Source of the DNA: Ochotona curzoniae
Taxonomy: Eukaryota; Chordata; Mammalia; Lagomorpha; Ochotonidae
DNA: 64,000 bases
NCBI RefSeq assembly: GCF_017591425.1
Contig: NW_024465885.1
Span: forward strand, 32,062,501-32,126,500
Direction of reading: 5' to 3'
Every line of letters begins with the position of its first letter. Within the stretch, counting starts at the first letter, position 1. The notes under the pieces were generated by a model. That model searched no databases and was not told the DNA's origin. It worked only from the letters and a program-made list of their open reading frames with translations. A program made the position numbers and the translations under genes. Shown here in pieces: positions 24,728 to 36,740 of the stretch.

Positions 24728-26000
24728 CTTTTAATTTTTAATTTTCATGATACAGTTCCATAGGATCAGGGATTTCCTCTTTCATCCTCCCCATTTCCTT
24801 TCCACCCAACTGTTGTCTTCAAATTCTTATAATATTATAGTTCTTCAGCAAAAGCTACAAGTCCATCATTTTGCTATGTAAGTGTATCATGGCATTGTAA
24901 GTATAAACAGTGATAGAAAGTCTATCATCCTATTATGACATGAATTAATAGCCTTAATAATGACAATAATTATCCTTAATTTTTAAGCATAATTCTCAAC
25001 CATGTGTTGACAATGAATGAATTTATACAACACAAATATTGTTGTACATTTCATGAATCTGTTTTTATGTCTTGTGAAAGTTTACCAAAGTGGGAATTTC
25101 AGTTTATACTTCTCCAAATACCATATCCAATGTTACTCTCAATATACAACATTTTAAATCATAGGTTCTAGATAGTCCATAAATGCTTTACAGTATCATA
25201 TATTGACATCAATTCATATTTACCTGAATGTTAAGAATTTTGAATATAGTTTTGTATGTGTCAATGTTTGCATTTATCTTCTCATAAACTGCTTATCTGG
25301 GTTTATTGTTCATACTTATAATTTGAGTATCTTATATTTAATTGTTTATACAAACATTCTTAAAACATTTTTAAAAAACTAACCACTTTTGTACACAGGA
25401 TTACATTTTCACTGCTTTATTTTGGAATCTTGTGAATAGAACTCTATTTTAGAACTGTCATTGCTTGCTTTATGGCACATATATTTGCGTCTTATTTAAA
25501 AATAGATCCTGAACAGATAGTACATTGGTATCAGCCTCCAAGACTTTCTGCAGACCTTAATTTGTTATTTTCACCTTACACCTGCTAGTTGTCTGGAACT
25601 AATTTGTACAGTATAAGATTATGAGGGGTCTCTCGACTCATTCCTCTCCAAATCTGCTTCAATGCTGTAATTCTTGAAGTTCCTTAGATGGCTGGCATCT
25701 AATTTTTCTTTAATCCCATTTGTCTTTATTTCTTAATTTGAGCTTTCATATTTGTTATTATGCATTCTCTGAAGAAATAACTCAGGGAAAAAATTTATTG
25801 AAGTTTTGTCTGTCTCTAATTTTGCTACCCTGTTATTTAAGATTTTTAAAAATTTCCTATACAATAATAGTATTTTTCTATTAGCTTAGAAATTAATTAC
25901 ATATTTGCAAATATATTTCACTTTGGATTTTCATCCAATTTGGTTAAGGTATTTTTTCTTCTCTGGAAGCGTGTAAAAATTGTTAATGCTTGTGGTCTAA
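24728..26000 (-). mobile_element. Antisense L1 3' end, old (right edge uncertain)
   Basis: The left end reads 'cagttccataggatcaggga' and then a C-rich stretch, the complement of a lagomorph L1 3' terminus with its G-rich tract. Further right, sequence such as 'actgcttatctgggtttatt' near 25289 resembles antisense L1 ORF2, but weakly. I trust the first 200-250 bp most. Confidence 0.45.
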
Positions 26001-26039
26001 AAGTATTATTATGAACTTTGCATATATTAAAATTAGAGA

Positions 26040-26335
26040 TTTATATATTTTTATTGGATAGATATATCATATTTACGGAAAGAAGGAGAGACAAAGATTT
26101 CCCATCTACTGACTTACTGCCCACATGGCCGCAATGGCTAGAGCTAAGCTGATCTGAAGCCAGGAACTTCTGGGTCTCCCCCAACTGGGTGCAGTGTTCC
26201 AAGGCTTTTCCACACTATAGCAAGGATCTGGATGGGAAATGCAGCAGCAGGAACACAAACTGATCTCCACATGGGTTCCTGGCACTTGCAAGATGAGGGT
26301 TTAGGTGTTGAACTATTTTGCTGCACCCTATATAT
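26040..26335 (-). mobile_element. C SINE, intermediate age
   Basis: Antisense copy: 'tatttttattggatag' tail, 'acatggccgcaatggct', 'gaacttctgggtctccccc', 'ggatctggatgggaaatg' and a diverged 5' end 'aactattttgctgcacc'. Confidence 0.75.
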
Positions 26336-27012
26336 TTTTTGATATGAGGATCTTGGAATTGCTTAAAAATTTTGTCTCTATGTGTCCAAACTTTTTCCTT
26401 CTTTATTTTATAATTTTGTTATAATGCTCGATTTTTAATTTCCCTAGTTGAAAATTACATTTCTATGCTTTCTAATTGCTTTTCTTTTCTAACAATGAAG
26501 AATTTAGTCTTCTGAAAATGGTAAAGGGCTCCTAATTTATGGTTGCTCATTTCAAAGTTCAGACAATGAACTATTTCAGATAAGCATAGGAAAATAGAGA
26601 AAATTAGCATAAATAATTCCTATACAACATTTCAAATTTCTAGAATTTCATATATGCATATGCATAATTATTGAAATTATGAAATATGATGTAATTTGGA
26701 TTTTTACTTTAATCACTTTAATAAGAATATTGATTAGCACTTAACAAGGGAATTTAAAACAGTTGACTAGTGAATTCAAATAAGTATAAAGGTGTTTCAA
26801 TAACATTAACACAATTTGAGAAATGTGCAGACACCCATATCTGGTGTTTTGCACATTATACTGTTTTCATATTGCTTATATACAGCAAAATTTTCATTAA
26901 ATTTTATATGATAAATTTCATGATTACTTTTTTGGAAAATTTAGAAATAATGATTTTTAGGCTTGGGAGCAGAAACTTTTCTCTACACTGCTATAACTTA
27001 CATTATTTATAA
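26336..27012. other. AT-rich single-copy DNA
   Basis: No gene or confident repeat. Could include more decayed L1 sequence that I cannot place. Confidence 0.4.
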
Positions 27013-27017
27013 ACACA

Positions 27018-27260
27018 TACTTTTTTTTATTAATTATGTTGCATTATGTAGCACAGTTTTATAGGCTCTGGGATTCCCCCAACCACTCCCCATGCCCTCT
27101 CCTCCAGGGAACACATAAAATTTTGCAAAATATACAGGTCAAACCCTGCAATTTGAAAGTACCTATATATAATTTGTCTTCAAACTCCATCTTTGAGATA
27201 TTTTAAAATAGTTCATCAATATTCTACTTCATGTCATTTATACTGTTTAAAATGAAGATA
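27018..27260 (-). mobile_element. Antisense L1 3' terminus
   Basis: A T-run is followed by 'ttgcattatgtagcacag', 'tttataggctctgggattcc' and C-runs. This is the same terminus seen at 50700-50800 (sense) and 58590-58670 (antisense). The body to the right is 5' UTR-less and decayed. Confidence 0.65.
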
Positions 27261-28734
27261 AATATTATACTATCTTTCCTCCTTTATAGCTATAGTTGAT
27301 AAATTACATAGTTTAAGTGATCTATGTAATGTCAGGTTATTATAAAGTGCTCAGAATGCCAAATGCTTAAAGCCTGTCCTTTATCCTCCCAGAATACATA
27401 ATTTTTCATTGTCACTGTGGAAAAAGTTGAGAAATAATAGAATATCTGTTGTACAACACACTTCATTGGGATGAAATAATTTTGAAATGTTCTGTTCATT
27501 CAAAAATGTATATCCAACATTTCTTGTCTATGAGGAAGTTTGGCTGAGAAGATACAATGTTATAATGCTGAGATAAAACAATCTTTGCTTTATTCCTTCG
27601 CAGGGAATATATTCAGATGAAATGACAGACAATAACTAATTACCCAATTATAGCAACTGTGATTACAGTAAATAACATAAAAGGCAATGTGATGAAAACA
27701 TAAAATGGAGTTGATTTTCACATGTGAGAGCGTAGACAGGCTGCTCTGATATTAAAAACAGCAGGATATATGAGGGGAACCTTATAAGCGGGTTAAGGAG
27801 ACATGTGCACAGATTTCCTGAACACTCATTGTTCTGCAATTTAGTGCAAGTACTGATTTGTGTATGTGTGCGTTCATGCCAAGACTTTCATAGAGAAAGT
27901 CAAGCCTCATGGAACAGCTCAGATAACTTTGGGCTTGGAAACTACAACTATCCCGTAAAATGATGCTACATGTTGACAGAGTATCCCGGGAAGGAACTTA
28001 TAACACCTATGCATGAAGGTTAAAAAAAAAAAAAAGGATCCCAAGGCAGGGGGCAGGAAGTCAAAGCCCACTGACCACGTTACAGCTCTGGCTGCTTCAT
28101 TCCAGGTCACATCCTTGGTGGAAGACACAGTGAAATCCTGCAAATGACTTCATGTTTTCTGAAAGGCTATCGCAGTTGACTTAGGTAGCTATTGGAAATG
28201 CTACCAGGAGGAGAGAGGTAGAAGGCTCTCTAGGACCATACAGAAATATCTGACCTACTCAAAACATTCTTGTTTTAGTGTCTGAATTGAGTCTAAATAA
28301 AGAAAATTGAAAAACAAAGTTGAAAGTAATGAAACAGATGTCAAAAGAAAACAGATTTAGACAAAAGGAGATTCTTATAATTCACATGCAAAGGTGGGAG
28401 GCAGAAGGACTTCTTACCCATTGGTAATATTTAAAGTTGATAATATAGACTTCATGAACTGTATAATATACAAAACTGGGGATTTCCTTAAGCAAGAGGT
28501 CATGCAAAACTTTAAACAGTCTTCAATATATCATATAATAGAATATATTATTTGAGTAAGATATAGGATACCAGAAGTGTAACATTGGTATATTTCACTT
28601 CAAAATTTTAACACTGAGTGCATTTGAGTAGGTCCAAGTAAATGTTCAGCGATGAATAGAAGGTTTTGGAGTCTATAGAAAGTAATGATGCTTCCAAATC
28701 AACTTACATCATGCATAAATTTTACAAATATTTA
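27261..28734. other. Single-copy DNA
   Basis: No gene. An A-run lies at 28022-28035. The stretch 27700-28150 is a little richer in GC, without a recognised element. Confidence 0.4.
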
Positions 28735-29580
28735 CTGGGGGCTGTGGTGTGGACCCTGGGCTGGAGGGTAGCAGCCCAGGCCAGCATACCACACCATTGG
28801 AAAACTAAAGTCTGCTGCCTTTCCACCTTGGTTGTGGATACAGGGGCTGTGGATTGCCTAGGAAAGGGGATTTGGAGACATGTGTGTGGGGTACCATTGA
28901 GAAAGTAAGTTACAGGTAAGGAATGAATACTTGAGGACTTTCACAGACTCAACCACTGCAATTAGGGGGTAAAAATGATGGCTTAGAATATGGAGTGGGG
29001 GTTGAGGTAGTAGACATATCTGAATCAGATTAGGATTTCCACTCACATGAGAGACCTGGGCTGGTATAACTGGCATCAGAAACCTAGGGCTGGGAGGACT
29101 GCCTGACAGGTATAGCCCACAGTGCACACCAGTGAGTTTTAGAACAGGAGGTGGGCCATGTTAGGCTGGGCCATGACAATAACTTGCACACAAGAAAACC
29201 AGATCTGGGGATAGATTATGTTGGGGAATTGTGGGTTCACCCCTGTGGGACTGTCATGTCTGTGGCTTTGCTCAAGAGCTGGGGTTGGTGACAGGTTACG
29301 CTAGACATAACCATAGTACTCACTGACACTCACAGGAACTGGGACTGGGAGTATTTCATGCCTGTCCAGGATGCAGCATCTGCAGGTGCACCCAAGAATT
29401 TGGTGTAGTGCAAGCTGGGCCCCAACATCCCCCCCAACACATAAAGACCCGGTCTAAGGGTAGACTATGAGAGTCAGGGCTTGACACACATTGGCACATG
29501 TGAGATCCAATTCAGGGAATAGGTTTAGTGGGGAACTTGTGAAATTCCCTACTGGGTTGCAGCTCTCACTGGTAAGGACA
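28735..29580. repeat. G-rich block of degenerate ~50-65-bp repeat units
   Basis: GC rises sharply against AT-rich flanks. Related phrases recur: 'cacatgagagacctgggctg' (29045), 'cacacaagaaaaccagatct' (29189), 'ctcacaggaactgggactgg' (29330), 'cacataaagacccggtctaa' (29439) and 'cacatgtgagatccaattca' (29495). Spacing between the last few is about 55 bp. A GG-rich run and a 'ta..ta/tg' step follow each. It may be a decayed minisatellite or the monomeric 5' UTR of an old L1. I cannot decide, and the strand is unknown. Confidence 0.5.
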
Positions 29581-31125
29581 ATTCAGTATGACAATTACAA
29601 AATAATATATTTGAACATGAAACGTTCTTCATCTATTTAATCAATATTCTTCCACCTCAAATGCACAAATAATATTATTATAATAATCTCCTATGCAGGG
29701 AGAGAGGTAAATGAATTGGCTAATTTTCTAACCACATTTGTCAAGAATTTAAGTGGTAATCAGTTCTGAGGGAATACTTAATTAGAGCACTCTAAGATGA
29801 CTTAATAAAAGACTTTTCAGAATTATTGTGTGAATATTGCTTTGAAAACAGAAGTTATTTTAAATGACTTAATCTCATGAAATATTAAATTTTTTTAGGT
29901 AAATCTCTGAAATGTGTCATTTTACATGTAACTGATGAAATGTTATAAGATAATTAAATTCAGTTACCAGAGAAACTTAAAAATATACTTTGTGTTAATT
30001 TGCTGCAATGCTGCATTAATTTACTAGTGTTCAGAAACCAAGATTAGTTTAAACAAACCTCATTTCCTACCAGTAATTTAAGAGTTAGCCTATCTAAATC
30101 CGTGTTTAAAATTAGCATTTTCTGTCCTTATCTGTAATACATGATAGAAATACAGGCTTTAAAATCATATCAGACAAAAGATTTTAAGAATTAAGATTGT
30201 TCTTAAACATGTAATTTCACTCAAAGTGCATCTTGAAAATAAAACGATTCATATTTTTAGGTCCTGTGTATTTATTTCTTGGTAAATTCTGAGATTCAAA
30301 GTATTAAAACAAAAAGCTATGCTGATTATCATGAGCTCCCAACCATGAAAAATATATTTCTCTTATTTTAAGTCCCTGCCTTGGTTACTTTGTTACTGTG
30401 GTCATAGGGTATTTATATACTGCCGCTTCACAGTTTGGAAAGATTCATACTCCCTACTATATTTAGGGTTTAGGATTTTAGCAAATTCCAATTGATTTGA
30501 CCAACTTAATGATGCCTATGCAAGAAAAATAGAAATAAGACATGATTGTTTTTGTCAAGGTAGTTAGATGTCCTTCCAATCCCAATAAATCATTTAAAAC
30601 AAAGAAAAATTAAAGAAGAAAATGTTTTGTACTCTAAATAAAAATCTATGCAAAATACTTACACTTCGATTATAAAATTAATAAATAAATAGCTGTGAAA
30701 GGAACAGATACATTTGAAATATGCATACGCCTGTACATTTGTCCAGAAATAGCATGCAAATATTAATAAACACTTTCATTGATTCTATTATTTCAATTGG
30801 CTCACCTTTGCCAAGGTTACCATAAATGTTTCATATTTTTCTTCTATTCCATGTAACTTAACATATTTGGGTTATAGTTCCATGGCAGTTTTGCGTTTTC
30901 CTGTGTTAAGTTTGTTACTGATGGTGGTGATGTTTTCATCAAACTTTTGTTTATATCTCTTGACATAGCCACTCAACATTTTCGGAGTAATTATTTCTCA
31001 TTTTTATTTTAACATACTAAATCTAAAATACTAGCTAGTTCCCCTGCTAAATCTAAAATACTAGTTATATCCCTACAAAACTACTTGGAAGTTTCAAATT
31101 CTCAAATAATAAGAGACCTTGTTGT
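29581..31125. other. AT-rich single-copy DNA
   Basis: No gene. A local direct repeat, 'taaatctaaaatactag', occurs at 31018-31034 and 31049-31065. Confidence 0.45.
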
Positions 31126-31129
31126 TCAG

Positions 31130-31375
31130 TGTTCTAGTCAGCAGTTGCTATGATCTCTCAATTTATGTACATCATGCTAAAAGAAATACATGCAAATTTA
31201 GATGATATGGGCAAGCTATACGCTGATATCTCATTGCATCTTTGTTTTCCTCAATAGCAGATGACTTCAAGCATCTTTTTATATGCTTGCTTGGCTTTTA
31301 TCTGTCATTTTGATGAGTCATCTGTAGAGACCTTTAGTTATTTTCTTAGTGTTAACATTTTCTTTTAAAAATAAT
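31130..31375 (-). mobile_element. Antisense L1 ORF2 fragment
   Basis: 'tgatatctcattgcatcttt' near 31223, then 'agcatctttttatatgcttg' and 'gagacctttagttatttt', follow antisense L1 ORF2 in order. It may belong to the same old insertion as 31960-35400. Confidence 0.55.
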
Positions 31376-31379
31376 AATA

Positions 31380-31505
31380 AAATATTGATTTATTTGGAAG
31401 GCAGAATTATAGGAAGAAAAGGAAAAACAGAAGGAGCTATCCTAATTGTCAGCTCACTTCCAATAAAGTCACAATAACTAGAATTGTTCCTGCCTTTTGT
31501 TGTTC
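31380..31505 (-). mobile_element. Old C SINE 3' fragment
   Basis: 'tattgatttatttggaaggc' plus a purine-rich stretch and 'cagctcacttccaataaa' match the antisense 3' end. The 5' two-thirds are absent. Confidence 0.55.
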
Positions 31506-33007
31506 AATAACAACAATTCTGAGCATTTTTTCCATATTTTATTAAATTTTGGGTTTCTTTTTTTTTTAGGGAAATAGCGTAAAGCCTATCCTGAAGTTTG
31601 CATAGGATTATTTCCACTAGTGCAAGCACTTGCTACTCAGTATTCAAGAACCAGTTCAACAAAATTAGCTGCAAATTTCCAAATATATTCTTAAATCATA
31701 TTTCTATATACCTATGATCACATGCAAACTTCAGGAAGAGTTTTTGTAGTTGTTGTTGTTAGTAATAAACCTGTGCCTTCCAGCACTGGCATCCTTGCAT
31801 TAGAAACATTCACTGCTATTCAGTAGAAACACCCCAACTTATTTTTCCTATCCAACAACAAAATTATATCCATTAATGAAGTTTCCATTCTTTCTTGTAT
31901 TTTATCCTTCTCAGCCTCTAGCCATCATTTTTTGAGCGTTCTATGAAATTTACCTTTCTTTTTTTTTAGAATATAGATGTGAATGACATAATGCGGTATT
32001 TATCTTTTAAAAATAAAAACTTGACATCGATTATTTAACACAATGATTACAATTTCATTCATGGTGATATAAATCAAAAGTTTTCAGTTTTTATGGATGA
32101 ATTGCATTTCATTGTGCAATTTTGGGTAAGAATTTTGTGTGAGAATTTGTCTTTATTCATCAGGAGGTAGACACAGTCTGTTCTCATTTTTCCTGTTGTG
32201 AATAGTTTGCAGAAAATGTGGGTGTGCATATTTGTTTTATAAAAATGATTGCATTTCCCTTGGCTATAAGACACTATCCTGCAGTGGAATTGGTCAATTC
32301 TACTGCAGTTCAATTTTTTGAGAAGTGACAATCCTGCTTCATATAATGGCTTCCTAATTTACATGAAGAAAGAGTAGACAAGTGCTTCTTTTATTTCATA
32401 TCCTCACAAGTGCTTACATCTTAAAAATAATATTCAATCAGCTATAATAGACATATGTTATTGTAGTTTTAATTTACCTTTTTGTAGTTATTAATAATAC
32501 TGTTTATTTCAGTATTTTTCCTTGGAAGATTTTTATTTAGGTCTATAACACATTTAACTGTTGAATTATTTACTTCCCGTATTTAGTTGTTTGAATTCTT
32601 ACATATTCTGCTTATCACTCCCTTTCACGTGTGTTTTAATATTTTCTCTCATTCTGCAATTGTCTGTTTTTTTAAGGCTTCATTGTGTAGAATCTCTTTC
32701 ACTTTTTACTTCACTGAAGCCTTTGTTTTTATTGTTGAAGCTGTTGTTTACCGTTGCTTTTGGAGTCTGCTATCTAAATATCCTGAAGTTTTTTCCACAT
32801 GTTTTTCCACTAGTATCATAATTTCAGGTCTCATACTAACTTGTTTGAGGTAACTTTTCTGAATCATGATAAATAGGAGCAAGGTCCATTTTTCCAATGT
32901 GGATATCCAATTTACTCTGCACCATTCACTGAAGACACTAAGTTTTGCCCCATTTACCATTAGCATTTTCCTAGTATTTCTTACTTGCAAGTGCCTGGAT
33001 TTACTTT

Positions 33008-33023
33008 GACAATCATTCTTTTT
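33008..33023. repeat. Target-site duplication, copy 1
   Basis: 'gacaatcattcttttt' recurs exactly at 33361-33376, flanking the young SINE between them. A third, diverged copy, 'agaatcattctt', is at 33669-33680. Confidence 0.9.
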
Positions 33024-33360
33024 TTTTTGTTTGTTTTTAAAGATTTATTTTTATTATTTTGTTATTGGAAAGGCGGATGTACAGAGAGGAGAGACAGAGA
33101 GGAAGATCTTCCGTCCGATGATTCACTCCCCAAGTGAGCGCAACGGGTCAATACTACTCCAATCCGAAGCCAGGAGCCTCTTCCGGGTCTCCCACGCGGG
33201 TGCAGGGTCCCAAAGCTTTGGGCCGTCCTCGACTGCTTTCCCAGGCCACAAGCAGGGAGCTGGAAGGGAAGCGGGGCTGCCGGGATTAGAACCGGCGCCC
33301 ATATGGGATCCCGGGCGTGCAAGGCGAGGACTTAACCACTTGCGCCACCGCTCCGGGCCC
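33024..33360 (-). mobile_element. C SINE, youngest subfamily, full length
   Basis: Very little divergence: 'aaagatttatttttatt' tail, 'gaagatcttccgtccgatg', 'gccaggagcctcttccggg', 'agaaccggcgcccatatggg' and 5' end 'cgccaccgctccgggccc'. A perfect 16-bp target duplication flanks it. CpGs are well preserved, which points to recent insertion. Confidence 0.95.
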
Positions 33361-33376
33361 GACAATCATTCTTTTT

Positions 33377-33668
33377 AAGATTTTTTTTTGAAAGTCAGAT
33401 ATACAGAGAACAGGAGAGACAGAGTAGATCTTCCATTCGCTGATTCACTCCCCAAGTGGCCACAACAGCTGCAGCTTAGCCCATCAGAAGCCAAGACAGG
33501 ATCTTCTTCGAGATCTCCCACACAGGTGCAAGATCCCAAGGTTTTGTGCCATGCTTGACTGCTTTCCCAGACCACAAGCAGGGATCTGGATAGGAAATGG
33601 AGACATCGCAATAAAGACAGGCCCCCATTTGTGATCTCAGCGAGTGTAAGGCTATGGTACCGGGCCCT
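33377..33668 (-). mobile_element. C SINE, older copy adjoining the young one
   Basis: Antisense copy from 'aagatttttttttgaaagtc' to 'ctatggtaccgggccct', clearly more diverged than its neighbour. Its own flanks ('aatcattctttt' left, 'aatcattctta' right) resemble each other. The young SINE therefore appears to have entered the left target duplication of this one. Confidence 0.85.
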
Positions 33669-33770
33669 AGAATCATTCTTATTGTGCACTGGTCTTTGTG
33701 ACTTTCTGTATTGCCATTCTATTGCCTTAATAACCATACTTTTGTTTTCTCATTTAAAATGTGATTTGTG

Positions 33771-34092
33771 GGGCCCAACGCGGTGGCGCAAGTGGTTAAG
33801 GTCCCCGCCTTGCACGCCCGGGATCCCATATGGGCGCTGGTTCTAATCCCGGCAGCCCCGCTTCCCTTCCAGCTCCCTGCCTGTGGCCCGGGAAAGCAGT
33901 CGAGGACGGCCCAAAGCTTTGGGACCCTGCACCCGCGTGGGAGACCCGGAAGAGGCTCCTGGCTTCGGATCAGCATAGCATAGACCCTTGCGCTCACTTG
34001 GGGAGTGAATCATCGGATGGAAGATCTTCTTCTCTGTCTCTCCTCTCTGTATATCCGCCTTTCCAATGAAAAAATAATAATAAAAATAAATC
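33771..34092 (+). mobile_element. C SINE, youngest subfamily, full length
   Basis: Starts 'gggcccaacgcggtggcg'. The A box is about 33784-33795 ('tggcgcaagtgg') and the B box 33839-33849 ('ggttctaatcc'), the internal pol III promoter. The tail is 'aataataataaaaataaat'. A perfect 18-bp target duplication, 'tttaaaatgtgatttgtg', lies at 33753-33770 and 34093-34110. It faces the minus-strand copy at 33024-33360. Confidence 0.95.
33784..33849 (+). promoter_or_regulatory. Internal RNA polymerase III promoter (A and B boxes) of a young C SINE
   Basis: The A-box-like 'tggcgcaagtgg' and B-box-like 'ggttctaatcc' are spaced as in a tRNA gene, about 55 bp start to start. The B box differs from GGTTCGANTCC by the CG-to-CT change shared by all young copies here. 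Whether this copy is transcribed is not known. Confidence 0.7.
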
Positions 34093-35400
34093 TTTAAAAT
34101 GTGATTTGTGTCATGTTTTCTGCTTTATTTATTATCTTTGATTTCATGATTGCTTTGGTTATCAGGGGCTTCTGTGATTTTATAGGATTGTTGTTACTGT
34201 TCTGTTAAAAGTTTGATTTGTGTTTTGGAAAAAAACTTGCATTACATCCTATATATTTGGAGGAAGTGTAGTATGAAAATTTTAACAACTAATGCTTCTA
34301 ATACAAATTTAATATGGATTCCAATAGATCGTTCTATCTTAAATTACCCTTGTCAGTGTTTCACTCGTTAAGAAGTTATTTCGCTTGGAAAGAAATTGAT
34401 TTTTGTATTGTATTTAAAATATTTCACTGTTTACATTTTGTATCATTTCTACTATGTCTTGGCTGGTGATTTTTTTATTAGCAAAACATTTTGGCATAAA
34501 TCCATTTCATATTGTGTTAGTTTCTTACAAAAGCATTTGACAGTTTTTCTGGTCAACTTTAATTGTCCTGTTGAGTTTCAAATTGCTCTTTGGTGCCATA
34601 CAGGAAAATAGTAGACTATAATCATATATCCTTTGGCCTTATTATACTTGTTTATCATTTCCAAGGATTTACAGTTCTTTGGAATTTCATGGATAGATAT
34701 CCAAATCATTTTTCAGCAATGTTTTATTTCCCATTTCCTATACATTTCCATTGTATTTTATATCTTCACTTCTTTTTTCTTTCTTGTATAATTAATAATT
34801 TCAATGCGTTATCCAATAGACAAACTTAGAAAAATCTTTCTCTGTCCTGTACTTTGGAGAGAAGACATTGAGTTTATCACCATTAACATATGTCAGCTGC
34901 AGCTTTGTGGAGATATTTTGTATCAAAATAGGAATGATCTCCACTGTTTTTCCTTTATTAAGGGCCTAATTTAGTATTTAATCATTTTCATGTTTTTCAA
35001 ATACTGATGTTATGCTAATTTTCCATAGTCATCTGATTTTATTTCTTTTTCCCTATTATTGTCAATATTTGAAACAAGTGGGTTCATGTGGGATGATTGC
35101 GACTTGGTTATCATATGTAATTTTTTTAGTGTTGTTTGATATCATTTTCTGATTTTCAAGTGGGGCGGTTTAGTCTACATTCATGAAACACATCAGTCTA
35201 TAGCTTGGTTTAATCAATGTCATAAACATGAACATTTTCATGTTCTTTCATATTGGAGTTGAAATAGTTAAGTCCCAATAATTTGTCATATTTCTTATTT
35301 CTTAGTCTTGGAGCAAAATATTCCATCCAAATTTCTTGTAAATCTGTATAAAATAAACATAGAAACAGGTTAAATACATATTCACAATCTCCTGCAATCG

Positions 35401-36530
35401 AAAGCAATAAACCAAATTTTCTTTGATTTCTGTAAAGAAGTTATGTTTTTCTCTATCATAGTAATACCTTTTCTTACAATTATGCAACTTCATTTATAGA
35501 CACTTGTAACACTTAGGAACATGAGGATGGAATGGCCTTATACATGGAAAAAATTTTATACAAATGTGTAACAGATATAAAAAACCATTACAGGAACTTA
35601 ATATGCACAAAGCACTACGTTTCTGCTTTAGATCTGCTTTCTATTGTTACACGTAACATCATCTCATTATTTTGACGATTACCTTTATTCTAATTATCTA
35701 GCACTCTACCTATTTTCTGACATCATTACTTGTTTATAGTTAGTTAATTTTTATAATTTAACCACATTTGCACTTTGGCCGTGATGACTTTACTGATCTT
35801 TTACCTTTACATGGACTGGAGTAATTTGTTCATTTTTACTTACACACAGCCAATTCAAATTAGTTATACAAGGATAATTAGGTAGAACCTATCTTTCAAA
35901 CTGATAAATTCTGATCATTTGCCATTATATTACTTGTGTTATTCATTGTATCAAGTGTGCTATTCAGTGGTTATGTTTAATATCATGTTCAGTGAACCTG
36001 ACTACAAACCGTAAATCTGTGCTCTAATGAAATGAGCTGAAGTTCCAACATACAACACAGGATAGGATATATCATACTGACACATTGCTTAGATGTTATG
36101 GAAATGTAGAAAACAAATAACACTATGTCTGTGTTTCTTCAGGACAACATTGGCCTGATTGATTAATTTTTATAATGAAATGTTTATGATGCCTCTATTA
36201 TATATGATGTGTAGGTTTGTGTGTGTGTGTAAGTATGCATTTGTCTATGTTAATATTCAAATTACAGAAAACTAAAGCAATAAACTTCATTAAAAACAAA
36301 ATATTTACTTCCATCTTATTCCTTCTTCCAAATATGTAGACAAAATGAAAAAATATTAATAAAGAATGTACAAGAAATAATTTTGTTTTATACAAAAGAC
36401 AGGTGGTAGCTAAATCTGAAACAACAATGTGCTACTCTCTTATTAATGTTCTTTTTGTCTGTCATGCATAGTAACTTTAATTAAAAGCATTCACGTTTAT
36501 GAATGTGTATTTTGCTTAATTTTCATTTTT
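35401..36530. other. AT-rich single-copy DNA
   Basis: No gene. A short (GT)n run is at 36216-36230. Faint L1-like phrasing may extend the preceding remnant. Confidence 0.4.
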
Positions 36531-36534
36531 TTAG

Positions 36535-36740
36535 AAGCACAAGCAGAAATGCAAAGAGACAGCAATCTTATCACAGCTAATTCATCCTCCAAACACCTGC
36601 AACAACCAGTACTGGCCCTCCTGCGTTCGAGACATATTTACAATCTCCTAAGTGCGTGCCAGCAATCCAGATGTCTGAGCCATCTCCCTCTGACTCCCAG
36701 ATTGTTCTTCATCAGAGATTGGTTGCTCAAGTGAAATAGA
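36535..36740 (-). mobile_element. Possible very old C SINE
   Basis: 'cagaaatgcaaagagacagc', then 'attcatcctccaaa' and 'agtgcgtgccagcaatc', suggest an antisense C SINE. Similarity is low. A 61-codon open frame at 36549-36734 has no recognised domain. Confidence 0.35.

Larger units (their letters stand above)
31960..35400 (-). mobile_element. Large antisense L1 ORF2 remnant, broken by three SINEs
   Basis: The plus strand is the complement of L1 ORF2 from its 3' end leftward to the RT core at the right. Landmarks: 'tttcattgtgcaattttggg' (32108), 'gtgaatagtttgcag' (32199), 'ttgtttgaattcttacatat' (32587), 'atgtggatatccaatttact' (32897), 'gattgctttggttatcaggg' (34147) and 'ttgatttttgtattgta' (34396). 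About 2.4 kb of L1 remains once the three SINEs at 33024-34092 are removed. Stops and indels are everywhere, so it is an ancient dead copy. The right edge is soft. Confidence 0.7.

Noticed and set aside
28735..29580. CpG island or promoter
   Set aside because: GC is raised but CpG is scarce, and no TATA, initiator or adjoining exon is seen.
33031..33378. Overlapping open frames on both strands with a shared Pro/Gly/Arg-rich peptide, also seen near 46.3, 37.4 and 51.4 kb
   Set aside because: The same peptide recurs wherever a young C SINE occurs, because the SINE is GC-rich and low in stops. It is not a gene family.
33771..33850. A true tRNA gene
   Set aside because: A and B boxes are present but the anticodon arm and acceptor pairing are not, and the same unit repeats many times with a SINE body.
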